Assembly: GCA_948099385.1 (NCBI GenBank)
Contig: CANUEZ040000028.1
Span: 4,503,501 to 4,567,500 of the forward strand
Reading direction: 5' to 3'
Length of the DNA stretch: 64,000 nucleotides
Origin: Fasciola hepatica
Lineage: Eukaryota > Platyhelminthes > Trematoda > Plagiorchiida > Fasciolidae
The position numbers and the translations under genes were made by a program. Positions 39,131-49,845 of this stretch are shown in pieces. How positions within the stretch are numbered: position 1 is the stretch's first letter; each line of letters starts with the position of its first letter. Under the pieces are notes generated by a model, which made no database searches, was not told the origin of the DNA, and saw only the letters and a list, made by a program, of their open reading frames with translations.

Positions 39131-42100
39131 AATGATTCTATTCTCACCACGTTGATCAGAAAATCGCTAGTGAAAGTGTCCTTGGGTTCTCAAACTATTC
39201 TATGTGCAACACATTATGTATCTAACAACAATGGTCAGATCAGAAGATGCAATTCGTGAAAGGTCTCGATTCAACACTTTGCATCGCGTACGTCACTCAT
39301 CTGGTCACTCGTTGAGGTAAAATGGGTTAACAAGTACCAACCATTCTGTCAAGCTGCATCAGATCAAATTAACTGATTCCCGACATCAAATCGAACAAGC
39401 CCGACTAGTTTTTCTCATTTATTCAATAATTTGAGTACAAAAAGCACAAAATCATCCGTTCAATATGTTCATGAGGTCTCATCTTACACAGGATAGACAT
39501 GCTTCACTAGATCAGCAAACCGTGAATGTCCAGCCGACCATAGTGCCTCCATCTACAACAAAACCTCAAATGTGTCCGAATAAATCCGAATTTCCATACT
39601 AATATTGAAGAATTTCACTAAGTCATTCTGCAAGACGCTCGGTCATAGTGTCTTCTAACTTCCGTGTGAAAATTATAAATTCTAATTACGATTTCTTCGT
39701 TAAATTATTATCTCAGGTGGTACTTATGGAGGTAAGCTGCAAACGAAATTACTTACCATAAACATCTCGTTTTCAACCAACAAGAATCACACAAAATAAC
39801 TCAGCTAATATCCAATTAAGTTGGCCGAAATAAGTTATCCATGAATGAAATCACTTCCCAATATCCACATTAGGGTGAATCAAAACGAATGCTAGTTCGA
39901 CTCTATCGAATCTTCGCATGCAATGCCCATCTGTTTTAGAGAGGAACAGTGAATTATATTCCGTTTGAAACAGGCGTTGCGTGTCGATTCGTTAGTGATT
40001 TCTTCCAGCTCCGTTCAACTTGTCGGCAGAATTTCGCAATATGACTGTGGAGAGAAACAGAAGAGGCACACACGACACCTGCCAACACACTCCGCTGTTA
40101 CATTGTGTTCACAATTTTCAATGTAGTCAACGGTATTCACTTCATGTAGCTGTTCCCCTTTTCCACAACCACGGGTAAACATCTTTCCAGATTTGTTTCT
40201 CACCAGTGTTCGACTGCCGGCATAGATGACATTGAGTTGGCTCGTCGACGATTTAACTGCACACGAGATCAGATAATCAAGCAGATAACAGAATACCTGA
40301 TAGTTGAGATGATTGTATCACTTAGCAAATCCACGATATTCATGAAACCCGACCTGTTCGTAAGAGACACACAGTGCTCTTTCTGATTCTCATCGATTTT
40401 CACACAATTGAATTCGTGCTAATGTTTTGCGTGGGTAATCGGCTAGTCCGTGTTGTAGAAGTAGCACGATCAAATTCTGTTCGATACATTTTTGCACGTT
40501 CGCAATAGAACCATCTGAAACCGGTCGAAATGTATTCATACAAATTGATTCTCCACGTTTAAGCAACTGTTTCACAGAACGAACTCTACTTCACGGCTAG
40601 ATTGAACCACACACCACAAACAACCCCCCACTCGTGTTTATGGCAGTACGGTGAACCAGAGAATTTCATCTCCATTCTTTCTTCCCATATGACCAACACA
40701 CGAATGTGATGGCATGCCGTGACTGTAGTGACATTTACGACGATCAATCACGCATAAGTAAAATATCATAAATGACCATTCACAACAATGCATCACCGTC
40801 GAAGACACAATCGAGTGATGTATACCCTCCAACAAAACTAGTGTAGGTTACGCGACGTAAACACATCCGTGCTCTGTGCGTGTCTGTGTGTGTGAAGGAA
40901 CGAGTTTACTCAGCGTTGGTGGACAGTAAAAATCGCGTTAGCAGTCAGCACTGGTCCGGCATTAATAACAAGGCTTAACACAGCGAAATCTTGGGTGACA
41001 GGATAGCCGATCGGTGGAGTGGATCGATAGATGTGAGATTAATCTTGTCAGCATTGTTTATGCCTCAGGGCGTGCTCGCCCACACTAGTCGAACCAATGC
41101 GCTGTGTGCAACGAGTGAGCAAATAGGACAACAACCTAGATGTTCTTTGGTTTTCGCAAATAAAACCATATGATTCTGAGGCAGAGCTGAGTTCTCGCTA
41201 GAGCTGGTGGGACAGAAGGAAACGCTGTGTGAATCGTATGGCTTTGGATTGAAAAGACTAGCAATGCGCAGTCAAGTAATGGTCCAATGTCACCTGAGAG
41301 AAACACCGGTGTTCTTCAAAATGTAACTCCTCGTGTGAAATCATCACGCGACAGTTTCGAGATTTAAGTTACATACCCGTATACTCGAGATTATTTTATT
41401 GCAGAACACTAATGATGGAACTGACTTAGAGTAGACAATTATTCACATTGATGAAGCAATCACTCTCTGGATATTTCCCAAATGGCTGAACTCAGGAACA
41501 TTTCTCGAACATCTGTTTACGTCACGTTTATTTCCCACTGAATCTATTTTGTATCTGATATCTGTTTATATTCCCCACAATTCCGAAACAGCATGGAAGA
41601 AAATGACAAATTATAAATCTGATTTATAATTTATAAAAAAATTTCAACAATAAAGAAAATACGTTTATGCAATCCAGCTAGATTCCAATGATGAAGGGGA
41701 AATCATGAGAGAAAGGAGGACAGGAGCATGCTCTGCTCTTATCCCGATAGTGGACAATAAACCATACATGCTCCTCTCTCTCTCTCTCTATCTCTGAGCC
41801 TAATCAATATACGTATACTAGTCAAAAGTACCACTTCTGTTATATTGGGTAAGCAATGACGACAAAGAAAATCACGGTGGTAACATTCCATGTAATCGTG
41901 ACATGCGTTCTATCAACCTGAAATGTCCCGTTGCACAACAAGACCATACCTAATTGATCTGATGTCCGTATCACACGATTTTGACCGCATTGGGAATGTG
42001 GGATCATTAGTATAAATTTAGCACAATTTAGTAGAAAAAAGTCCAGTAAAACACTCACTCAAACAGCGGATTACATCAAAGTTGCGCCAATCCACTCATC

Positions 42101-42470
42101 TCATTGAGACCTATTGCATGTTTGTATAGATGAATCACATATGAAACAATATGCGACTCACGACATTTCACATTTCACGTAACTGATTTGACCAATGTCA
42201 CATTCCTCTGTTGCAGTCCTCGGACAAAATGCGGGCCGTACGTGTCAAGTTTTCTCTCATTGTTCCACAATTCATCCACACAATTCTAAAATTCTCCCAT
42301 CTAATGTAAAATAAACAAAGCTCAGTAAAACTTCTAGCACAAACGGCCAGTTTGACCACAACTTCTTTCATTCGCCCATCCCACGGAGACGTGTTGTAGG
42401 GTTATATTGGTGAATTGCATATCAAATGATATCTGGCTTATGGTATCTCAAATTGCACTGTTTTGATTTT
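39131..42470 (+). repeat. Array unit 10, truncated, without exon C
   Basis: Exons: A 39717-39731, M? 40914-40925, D 41822-41848, B 42217-42237. The homology stops at 42470 (TTTTGATTTT, then CTCTCATTATT). The last 220 bp of the unit, including exon C, are missing. The TG microsatellite has shrunk to five repeats and the flanking GTGTCTGG is rearranged. Confidence 0.92.
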
Positions 42471-43021
42471 CTCTCATTATTTAATATTGCTGTTGGTTGT
42501 TATGGTGTTTCAACGGCAGCCTGTTCTATGCTCGGCTCTTATGGATAATGGTGACTTCGTTCTTGTCGATGCAGCTCATTCGTTGTCAGTTTTATATATG
42601 ATGCCGTAATCTTTTTATATTTTCCGCGAATTTGTGGATTTTTGCATGTGTTGTTTATGTGTCCTCTTGCAATACCTCATATTCTCAGTTTGTCAATCCT
42701 GTTGAGTAATTTCTCTGATAGTCAGCTCAGGCAATTCTGCATGACAATCATCAACACACGCTATCACTCGTGGCACGGTTAGTGCCGTAACTATGCGAAT
42801 ACGAATTTGTCATCTTTTTTCACGGTGATTATCAATTCTGTTGTTCTTTTTCCGATTATCTTAAGTTAAACACTTTTAAAATGTGCTATACTTTGTCAGT
42901 TGTGAAGCAGTGAAAACAATCTCGTTTTGTATCGAGTGCTAGGAAGCCCCAACGGGGTATTTTAAAATATTTTTGCGGTAAATCAGCATTCACTTTTTCC
43001 TTTGTTATAAACAACTGAACC
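42471..43021. other. Single-copy spacer after the array
   Basis: No splice-bounded exon or gene was found. The sequence is T-rich and begins abruptly at the truncation of unit 10. Confidence 0.5.
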
Positions 43022-43547
43022 GTTCAAACTTTATATCTTCGAATTGAAACGGTTGGAAGGCTCTAGTCATATGGTAATTACGAGAAATTATATGAACTAT
43101 GCATTGTACATCAGATGATAGACGAACAGCAATTTGTGCTATATTCATTCAGTGTTGACTATAAAACAATAGATACTGAGGAAATCTAGTACCCCAGAGT
43201 GAGACATTTATCCTCTAATCCATAATAATCTGAAAAGCAACGTTCATCTTAAGACTGCTATAATATATGCCTGCTTTCTCGATGAAATCTAATCCAGAGC
43301 GGCGAGGAGCATGTAAGTTTTCAATGCTTCTCAGTGTTCTCAGTTATTCGGTCAACATTATCACCCACGATTGGTAATCGCGATTTAACTGTTCCCTAAC
43401 AATTCATTTCGCTTATGCTTCGTTGTGTTCCGTTAGATCACTTCAATGATTACCAATCATGGCCATTAAACTAATGGTTAGAAGAAAGCCACTACTCAAA
43501 AAATGGGTGTCTACTCAAAAACGTCGCTTGCATCATCCGGAAAAACA
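43022..43547 (+). repeat. Head module M3, near-identical to the right edge of the window (M4)
   Basis: The segment matches 63475-64000 at an offset of 20453 with few substitutions, starting at GTTCAAACTTT. The match runs to the end of the window, so its full length cannot be seen. It contains micro-exon 43298-43312. Its flanks are distant relatives of those of exon 3780 in M1. Confidence 0.88.
43298..43312 (+). CDS. Micro-exon E3, 15 bp
   Basis: AGCGGCGAGGAGCAT lies between ...ATCTAATCCAG and GTAAGTTTT. In phase 1 it encodes R-R-G-A. It sits where E1 (3780) sits in M1. An identical copy is at 63751-63765. Confidence 0.55.
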
Positions 43548-44084
43548 GAAATAACTAATGCAATAATTTTATATGTTGAGGCAGGATTATTGCAATTTAG
43601 TGTAATGTGCGTGTGTGCGTCAATGGGTTTTGGTCACGTATTTAGATTACCAGTAAAACGTGGGACAAATATAGTGAGTAAAAGTTGTTTTACAGCTGAA
43701 TGGGTGGTTGTTTGTCGTTTCTGATGATTTGGTAAAGCCATGAGTATACAAAGATATGCCACCTTTCACTTGCAAGAACACGGGACAGGCTTTGCTCGGG
43801 CGATTTATAGTATGTGTGGTTTATTTGACAGTGTTTTACAAAATGTTGTAATAGACTTTATAAGATTTTCCACTCACTTCGTTATATGTTGTCTTTTGCT
43901 AGTCCATGACATTGAATTGTTGCTTTCAATGCATGTATTATTATGCAACAGTGAGAGAAGATATATGTACCATAGAAGGCGGTTTCCGCGTTATCCAGCT
44001 TATATAAATTCAATCATTTTTTGTTGACTGTCTTCAGAAATAGAATATTCACTAGTTTTTCGTACGTAAACAATTGAATTCCAG

Positions 44085-44099
44085 TACCGCCCACTCCAG
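44085..44099 (+). CDS. Micro-exon F3, 15 bp
   Basis: TACCGCCCACTCCAG lies between ...CAATTGAATTCCAG and GTGAGC. In phase 1 it encodes P-P-T-P. It is at the position corresponding to F1 (4363). The intron before it (about 43570-43660) is recognisably related to 4040-4120 of M1, while the exon sequence is completely different. Confidence 0.55.
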
Positions 44100-44568
44100 G
44101 TGAGCATGTTATAATCTTTTAATAAGTTACACGTACGCCAATGCATGAAATCCTACTTCTCGACCAGAATTCGATACAAAATGTCCACCTGAAACCAAAA
44201 TAGGTACACAAATAAAACAACTTCTTGATGCAATACTGAATGCCCTGAATTTCAGGCTTTTAAGAATGTTTCTGATTCTTCGACGCCAACGTAGCTCTGG
44301 TATGGATAGACAAATTTCGGGAACTGCCTAAAAATCATTACGAATATCGGACGCAAGTCCCATACCATTTTTTCGATCTGCAGATTAGCTTTAGTGTGCT
44401 AACTCTACAAAACAAGAGGTAGTGCGGAGTTAAAGATCAAGTAATGGCATGAAATACTCTGTCCATTGTATTGCATGAATGAATCTATTGTAGATGATCA
44501 ATTAGAAAAGTCCAACGTTCAAACACTCTTTTCAGAATAGACATTGCAAAATCATACATAAATAGAAG

Positions 44569-44900
44569 ATGGCTGAAACCCGACCGTGCGTGGTAACCAT
44601 ATGTCTTTATCCGTCATGGTTGTTCATCTTCTGCAGTGGAAGATTCAGTCAGAAAAATATATTGCATTATGATTGTGTATCGATGACGCGCACATTTTTT
44701 TCTTTTTTTGCTGAATATTATCAGTTCTCGACGATGTTTCGTCCCTTTATTGGCAAATATATCAGAGTGCACTGGCTAAGATGTGCACATAATTGAGCAC
44801 CACTGAAGCCGTGGGCAACAGCTGTTTCTGCTTATTGATCGCTACTGGTACATGAGACAGTGGAAACCCTTGATGGTCCCAACTTGCACATACTAATTCA
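44569..44900 (+). repeat. Repeated non-exonic segment, copy 1
   Basis: The segment is related to 55020-55330 over its whole length (shared TTGTGTATCGATGACGCG, ATGTTTCGTCCCTTT and AAATATATCAGAGTGCACTG) and more weakly to 52830-52930. No micro-exon is visible inside. Indels differ between copies and break any reading frame, so I treat it as duplicated intron. The rest of 44100-45550 shows no supported gene. Confidence 0.75.
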
Positions 44901-46896
44901 ACATGAATTTCAAGTCGACTGAGATATGGTAGATGTGTAAAAATGAGAACTTAGTTCTAGACTGTAGAATATTTTCATTTCCTTCTTGTATCAATAATCT
45001 TTTGCGTATTAGTGTCACATAAGTAGCTTGTTTTATTTTTCCGAATAACCAATGAGCATTCACGCACAATATATTTATCTTGGATGCAGACGACGAGTTC
45101 AGGAATAAAAAGTACAACCCCTTCAGTTCAGTACAACAGGAACAAATTTGATCCAAATAGACTAAATTTGATGCTTCGAGTGCGCATCGTTAAAATGGTG
45201 ATGAGCAGTAGAAGCTCAAAAAAGTGACATTTGGTATACGGATATTTCCCGAAAAATCATCTCTCTTTAAATTCGATAGATTATACCGACCGTCATCATT
45301 CATTTGGATTGGAATACAACACTTTTGTGTTCTTTGGTGGATTTCGTTTTGGGACATCTCAAATGTTGGGGAAATCTTCACCGTTATGATTGGTAAATAC
45401 CTTGAAACTAACAAGAAAAATACCTGGGTAGATAACAAATTTTCAATGCAACCCTCAGTGGTTAGTTTCACGTGAGGGTTGCATATGAGGACATGTCGAA
45501 CGATTTGTTTATTTATTATTTACTGAAAGTGTCGTAATGTATGCCTAACTTCAAGGTCCAGTTCATACGACTACCATCTAATAGTGCAGATCTCAACGTT
45601 ATCCGTAAAACTGATCTGCTCTCCAAAGAGTTATCTAAAGGCAACCTCATCACTGGCAGTAGACTTCAAAAAGGCAATATGTGATGCTGCACCGTTCATT
45701 ACCAACATGGTAGATTTCAAGACAGTCAGACTGGGGAAAATCCAGAATAATGGAAGCACACAGAATGTTTAATACCGTTTATGATCATTGCATTCTGCAT
45801 AACATTTGGGTCTATTCAGTGAGAATTATGTTTGTTCCATTTCCTTTCCGGAGTTCATAAACCATCATAGTTGTGGTCAACTGATACCTGAATTTTCAGC
45901 ATAGTTATTCATCCCACACAAGCAGACCGCAAGGGTAATTGTCATTAAATGTCACCATTAGTTGCTAGTTGTAGTTCACATGAAATTATATGGTTCTATG
46001 GTAATACCGTCTTTTAAGAGCACAAAATATACCTATCAAACACCCGTACTGATCACAATGAACACCACTACAAACTATGTCAGTGTAAATTTGACTGAAT
46101 TCAATTCCAAGGGGTCACAAAATTACCCTCGAACACCTTTAAACGATTAAAGTTGAATTCAGTTTGTCTAGAAGCAAATCCATTCCAACAGAATCCCGTA
46201 AGACAAAGGTACATTTCGCTGTCATCTATTGTCGAAATTCAGTTTGATGAAACTAGCAGATTTTCCAACGGTAATTCACCTTAGTGAATTATTATCCAGA
46301 AGTCCAAAGTTCAAAATAAGCTGGGTACTGGCCCTTATATTTCAGTATTTTTTACTGTACCTCATCTAATGCTGAAAGCTACTTCTCAGTCAAAATGTTA
46401 TGATAAATTGTTTTTCATTTGTTAGAAATCTGATTCGATTGTCCCATTGGGTAGACTCGTAGTCCCATGGTTGCTTTGCCTTTAGATCTACATAATCTTT
46501 GTGCGGTTGTTCTGTTGCAATCAAGCTTGCAGGAAACCGATCCACCGGGGCTTATTCAGGGCCTGAGTACTAATTACCGACAAATAATGTTGGAACATCA
46601 AATGCGTTATTCGAAGTTGTTTCGATAGTTATTAAGACCGATATCAACAGTGAGTATTTTCTCACAGAAAATGCCAGTCTCAATTCGAAATAAACCAGTA
46701 TATTCTTGCGAATAAAACCGTGAATGGTGAGGAATCCCAATGGCATAACCGGTCTACCCAAGAACTCTTCGTGGAAGGTATAGTGGACTATTAGCCACTG
46801 GGAAACAAAATGTGAGAGTTATTATATAAATCAAAATTGACTGGTTAAACAACATACACCGCATGACATTTACAACATCCGTGCATGTCGTTTCAG

Positions 46897-46926
46897 GAGC
46901 ATCCAATCAAATGCGTCAATCAATAT
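46897..46926 (+). CDS. Micro-exon E2, 30 bp, extended by an upstream acceptor
   Basis: The donor (AATAT|GTGAGTTTT) is that of E1, but the E1 acceptor CCAG has become CAAAT. A new CGTTTCAG lies 15 bp further upstream, where M1 has GTTTCTAA. The exon is thereby 30 bp rather than 15, still a multiple of three and open in phase 1 (A-S-N-Q-M-R-Q-S-I). Confidence 0.45.
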
Positions 46927-47501
46927 GTGAGTTTTGGAATTACGTATTTTTCAGTTAGTGGTACCACCCTTGAAAAGAGTCTGCAATGGGTAACTTTACA
47001 AAGTCTTTTCACTTATGCTTGTTCGTGCTAATTCAGACCACGCTAATCAGTGTCATTTGTAGTTAAAAGAAAAATGTTTGAGAGAAATCAATGTCCGAAA
47101 AATTGGGTTTCTACCGTGATAAGCGGTTTGCGTTAGACAAAAGTCAGGAACACTTGAAGAAACGAATAAGGTGGTCCAAGAACGACTCAAGGAATGTGAG
47201 GGTAGTGGTGTGAATGTGTGTGTGTGCGTCACGGGACTTTCGGTCCCGTACACACTTGAATCAGATTCCACATTATATTCATTGTTTATTTCTCGTGATA
47301 CAATACAAATACTCAAACAGCCAATCAAATAGGCCAAGCGAATTACCACCTGCTTTTGGAAGTGATCGTGTGAATTGCGTGCGCATTGCTATTGTTCATT
47401 CGAATGCACAAAATATGATCGTATTCGACCACTTTCAGATCACCCATTCATGAATTTGTTCCGTCTGTCCTTTTCACGAAAATTCTTGAATATAATTTCA
47501 G

Positions 47502-47516
47502 ATAGCGGTGATTATA
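47502..47516 (+). CDS. Micro-exon F2, 15 bp
   Basis: It is identical in sequence and splice sites to F1 (4363-4377): ATAGCGGTGATTATA between TTTCAG and GTGAGTG, phase 1, S-G-D-Y. Confidence 0.57.
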
Positions 47517-47791
47517 GTGAGTGAATTTTACTCCCTACTTTGTTGTGCACTTGTTTTATAGCCGCCATGAATATTGTTGTTGCATTGGAATTTTATATTT
47601 CTCGCATCGTGGAAGCCGTGATCCTGAACAACATTCGACAGCTTCATCAAAATTGTGTTGCACTTGTGTAATGTTTCAATTAGCTCGAATACAGTCCACC
47701 GATAATTTATTCAGATATTCAGTGTAACGTGGCCAGTTTTATACCGTGATTCAACGGTACTATTAGTGTAATGGATGTGACATGTTATCAG

Positions 47792-47818
47792 TTCATCAGG
47801 ATTTGAAGAGAGATACAG
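47792..47818 (+). CDS. Micro-exon G2, 27 bp
   Basis: This is the copy of G1 with a single silent change (AAG for AAA). It is bounded by TTATCAG and GTAACT and open in phase 1. The acceptor is weak. Confidence 0.42.
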
Positions 47819-47936
47819 GTAACTAGATATTTACTGTAAATCCAGTAAATCATGAGATGCAACTGGAGTACTTGGCCTAATTCGCATACGAGTATGTTTC
47901 CTAGTAGCATTGAAATCACTCCATATTAATTCAAAG

Positions 47937-47954
47937 GTGCCATCGATGAAGCGG
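47937..47954 (+). CDS. Micro-exon H2, 18 bp
   Basis: It is identical to H1: GTGCCATCGATGAAGCGG after TTCAAAG and before GTGAGTC. It encodes A-I-D-E-A in phase 1. Confidence 0.5.
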
Positions 47955-48797
47955 GTGAGTCAATTACTGTTTGATGATTTTCGTTCCTGTCTTTGCACAA
48001 ACGAATTCCGTATAGACAGTGAGGGAGAGCAATCGGAATATGCACCTTGTACGATAGGTGGATGAAAGAATAAAAGATCTCTCAATCGCCCCTCAATCGA
48101 TTCGCGTTCATGTTTTGTGGGATTTGCTAACATCTTGCTAAATTATTCATATCATACTGGGAAAGTAGAAACCGGGTAATTCATCCATATGATGTTCACT
48201 ATTCAAATGTATGCTCATTGAGTCCAGGCTTATATTTCTCTCTACTAAATGATTTTGTTGAATGAGTATGTTGCCAACTTGCATTGCGAATTATTGTGTG
48301 GTAGTAGTGGTCCCACTGGTTTACCAAACAACTTGGGTGGCCTTTATTGCACCCATTTCGGTAGGCGATACATCTTGACCGACTGTATCCCTAACCTGAA
48401 GTAAAGTTGGTCCACGTTAGTGATTGATTTCGCGCACCCGAACACAGGTCAAATTTCCAGTCCACGCATAACTGATGGCATGCTCGTTTAACGACAATCA
48501 CTTAAATAGTTAACTCTTATGTGATACAGTCGTGCAGTTCGGATCCGTTACTGTTATTCGATTGTCAACAGGAGCAATGGTGCCATCATCGTTTGAACGT
48601 TGTCCCGAAAATATAACACTTGTGACTCTTGTCGTTAAGCTGACGTAGTGTATTTGTTGACGGAATATTATTATCACATATGCATGCATGAGGATTCATT
48701 GAGTTACAGGTTATATATATCAAACCATATTTCGTGTAAATGTCTGAGAAGTACGGGTATGTGAATATGCTCTTACCACAATCGGTTCACTTCGTAG

Positions 48798-48812
48798 ATG
48801 AGAACATATACA
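48798..48812 (+). pseudogene. Micro-exon I2 with destroyed splice donor
   Basis: The 15 exon bases and the acceptor CTTCGTAG equal those of I1, but the donor GTAAGT is ATAAGT. Normal splicing from here is not expected. Read through in phase 1, the next codons are AAT-AAG-TGA, a stop. In the frame that starts with the exon's own ATG, a one-base shortening of the following 46 bp leaves an open frame of 97 codons into the cysteine exon, ending at 49091. Confidence 0.6.
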
Positions 48813-48858
48813 ATAAGTGATTCACTTTACATCTTATATGGGAATCCCTCCTTGACAG

Positions 48859-49091
48859 GGAGCATTAGGGCTTCTATCATGATCTTCGACTTTTTCAAGA
48901 AGTTGCAAACACAAGTGGAAAATATCAATGAATTTCATTCATACACATGTTCGTTCAATAAGTGTGATGCGGAAAGCGAACAGTTTCCTTGTATTGTGAA
49001 ATGTGAAATGACTGTGAGCTTCATGTGCCACAGTAGCAAACAGTTCATCATAGTAATCTTACTGATATGTGAAAACCTATTTGTACCCTAA
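48859..49091 (+). CDS. Candidate terminal exon, M2 copy
   Basis: It has the same 233-bp length, phase-1 entry and stop as 5720-5952. Differences are Leu to Gln, Met to Val and Ala to Glu, one silent change and one change in the junction codon. All cysteines are kept. In this copy the frame is also open upstream to an ATG at 48798. Confidence 0.4.
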
Positions 49092-49175
49092 GTAAATGGG
49101 CACCATCTGGTGATACCCTGTGATATAGCTGTTTCTTTTCAAAGCTGTATTGATTATTTTGTGGAATATACACGG

Positions 49176-49181
49176 AATAAA
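49176..49181 (+). terminator. AATAAA polyadenylation signal candidate, M2 copy
   Basis: It sits at the same distance from the stop and from the next micro-exon as in M1. Confidence 0.33.
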
Positions 49182-49202
49182 ATCCTCTTTTGACTTGAAC
49201 AG

Positions 49203-49223
49203 GTGAACCCAGTGATAGTGATG
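49203..49223 (+). CDS. Micro-exon J2, 21 bp
   Basis: It is identical to J1, between TTGAACAG and GTGAGTT, and encodes E-P-S-D-S-D in phase 1. Confidence 0.57.
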
Positions 49224-49772
49224 GTGAGTTTAATCAAATGCTCAAATAGTTAGCGAAATGTTCGCAATCTGCCTTTTTTATGTTAACCACGTAACGAGAA
49301 CCGTCACGAAGCAAGAAATATCTGATCTTTCTGTATGTTTAGTTGGCCTGATCTTCTTCATTGTTATGATCCGTTTTTTCAAAGCACTCGTATGGTCAGT
49401 GCAATAGTTGTTTGATTCGCCCGTGGCGATATCTACGGTGTTTTGTCGACAGCGATGATCTAGTGAAAGAATCCTAATTTCATGGAAATTATCCGTAAAG
49501 ACGGCGAAAGATCACCGTTGAAAGCAAGCTATTCGATGGTCCCCACCAATATTTGGGAGTCTTTGCCACTTCTCAAAGAACTTTTTGGCCGTTTCATAAT
49601 CAGAGTATAATTTATTTGACATACGTTCCGGCAACTGGTTTCATTTCGATTTCATTCGATGCGATGATCAGTTCCTGTTTAGATTATCCACAGACTGTTT
49701 TATTCATGTGGTTTCACTCTCATCTCGATGAATTCACTCATTTATCTGATAATTTATTATTTTGTGCTGCAG

Positions 49773-49802
49773 GTGATGAGAGCTCGCCGAGAATAACTCC
49801 AT
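49773..49802 (+). CDS. Micro-exon K2, 30 bp
   Basis: It lies between ...TTTGTGCTGCAG and GTATGTTATCC. It encodes D-E-S-S-P-R-I-T-P in phase 1 against G-M-S-S-P-E-I-F-P in K1. Length, phase and splice sites survive although exon and introns have diverged strongly. Confidence 0.64.
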
Positions 49803-49845
49803 GTATGTTATCCCCAAACAGAATCTCATAATTTTTGTCTGATGC

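Larger units (their letters stand above)
7161..42470 (+). repeat. Tandem array of ten ~3.55-kb units, each with a micro-exon cassette
   Basis: Ten head-to-tail units start at 7161, 10724, 14277, 17836, 21383, 24906, 28427, 32005, 35565 and 39131. Unit lengths are 3563, 3553, 3559, 3547, 3523, 3521, 3578, 3560, 3566 and 3340 (truncated). Units differ only by scattered substitutions, a few indels and microsatellite length. Each carries exons A (15 bp), D (27), B (21) and C (15), all multiples of three and open in phase 1, and a possible 12-bp exon M between A and D. Recurrent 60-72-residue ORFs on both strands come only from the repetition and are not called as genes. Confidence 0.95.
45550..49845 (+). 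repeat. Module M2: second copy of the 4.3-kb duplication
   Basis: The segment is collinear with M1 (2350-6670). The core 47230-49375 is nearly identical to 4090-6235, while both sides are diverged. It carries homologues of all M1 micro-exons, three of which are changed: E2 has a shifted acceptor (46897), I2 has a dead donor (48798) and K2 has diverged coding (49773). At 45550-46896 no exon is seen. Confidence 0.85.

Noticed and set aside
8046..40203. Recurrent 60-72-residue ORFs on both strands in every unit (for example minus 8046-8234, 8421-8606, 8669-8866, 9914-10132 and plus 9063-9245)
   Set aside because: They recur only because the units are nearly identical. They have no splice context, no homologue in the diverged copy at 60 kb, and unit 8 and units 5-6 break some of them.
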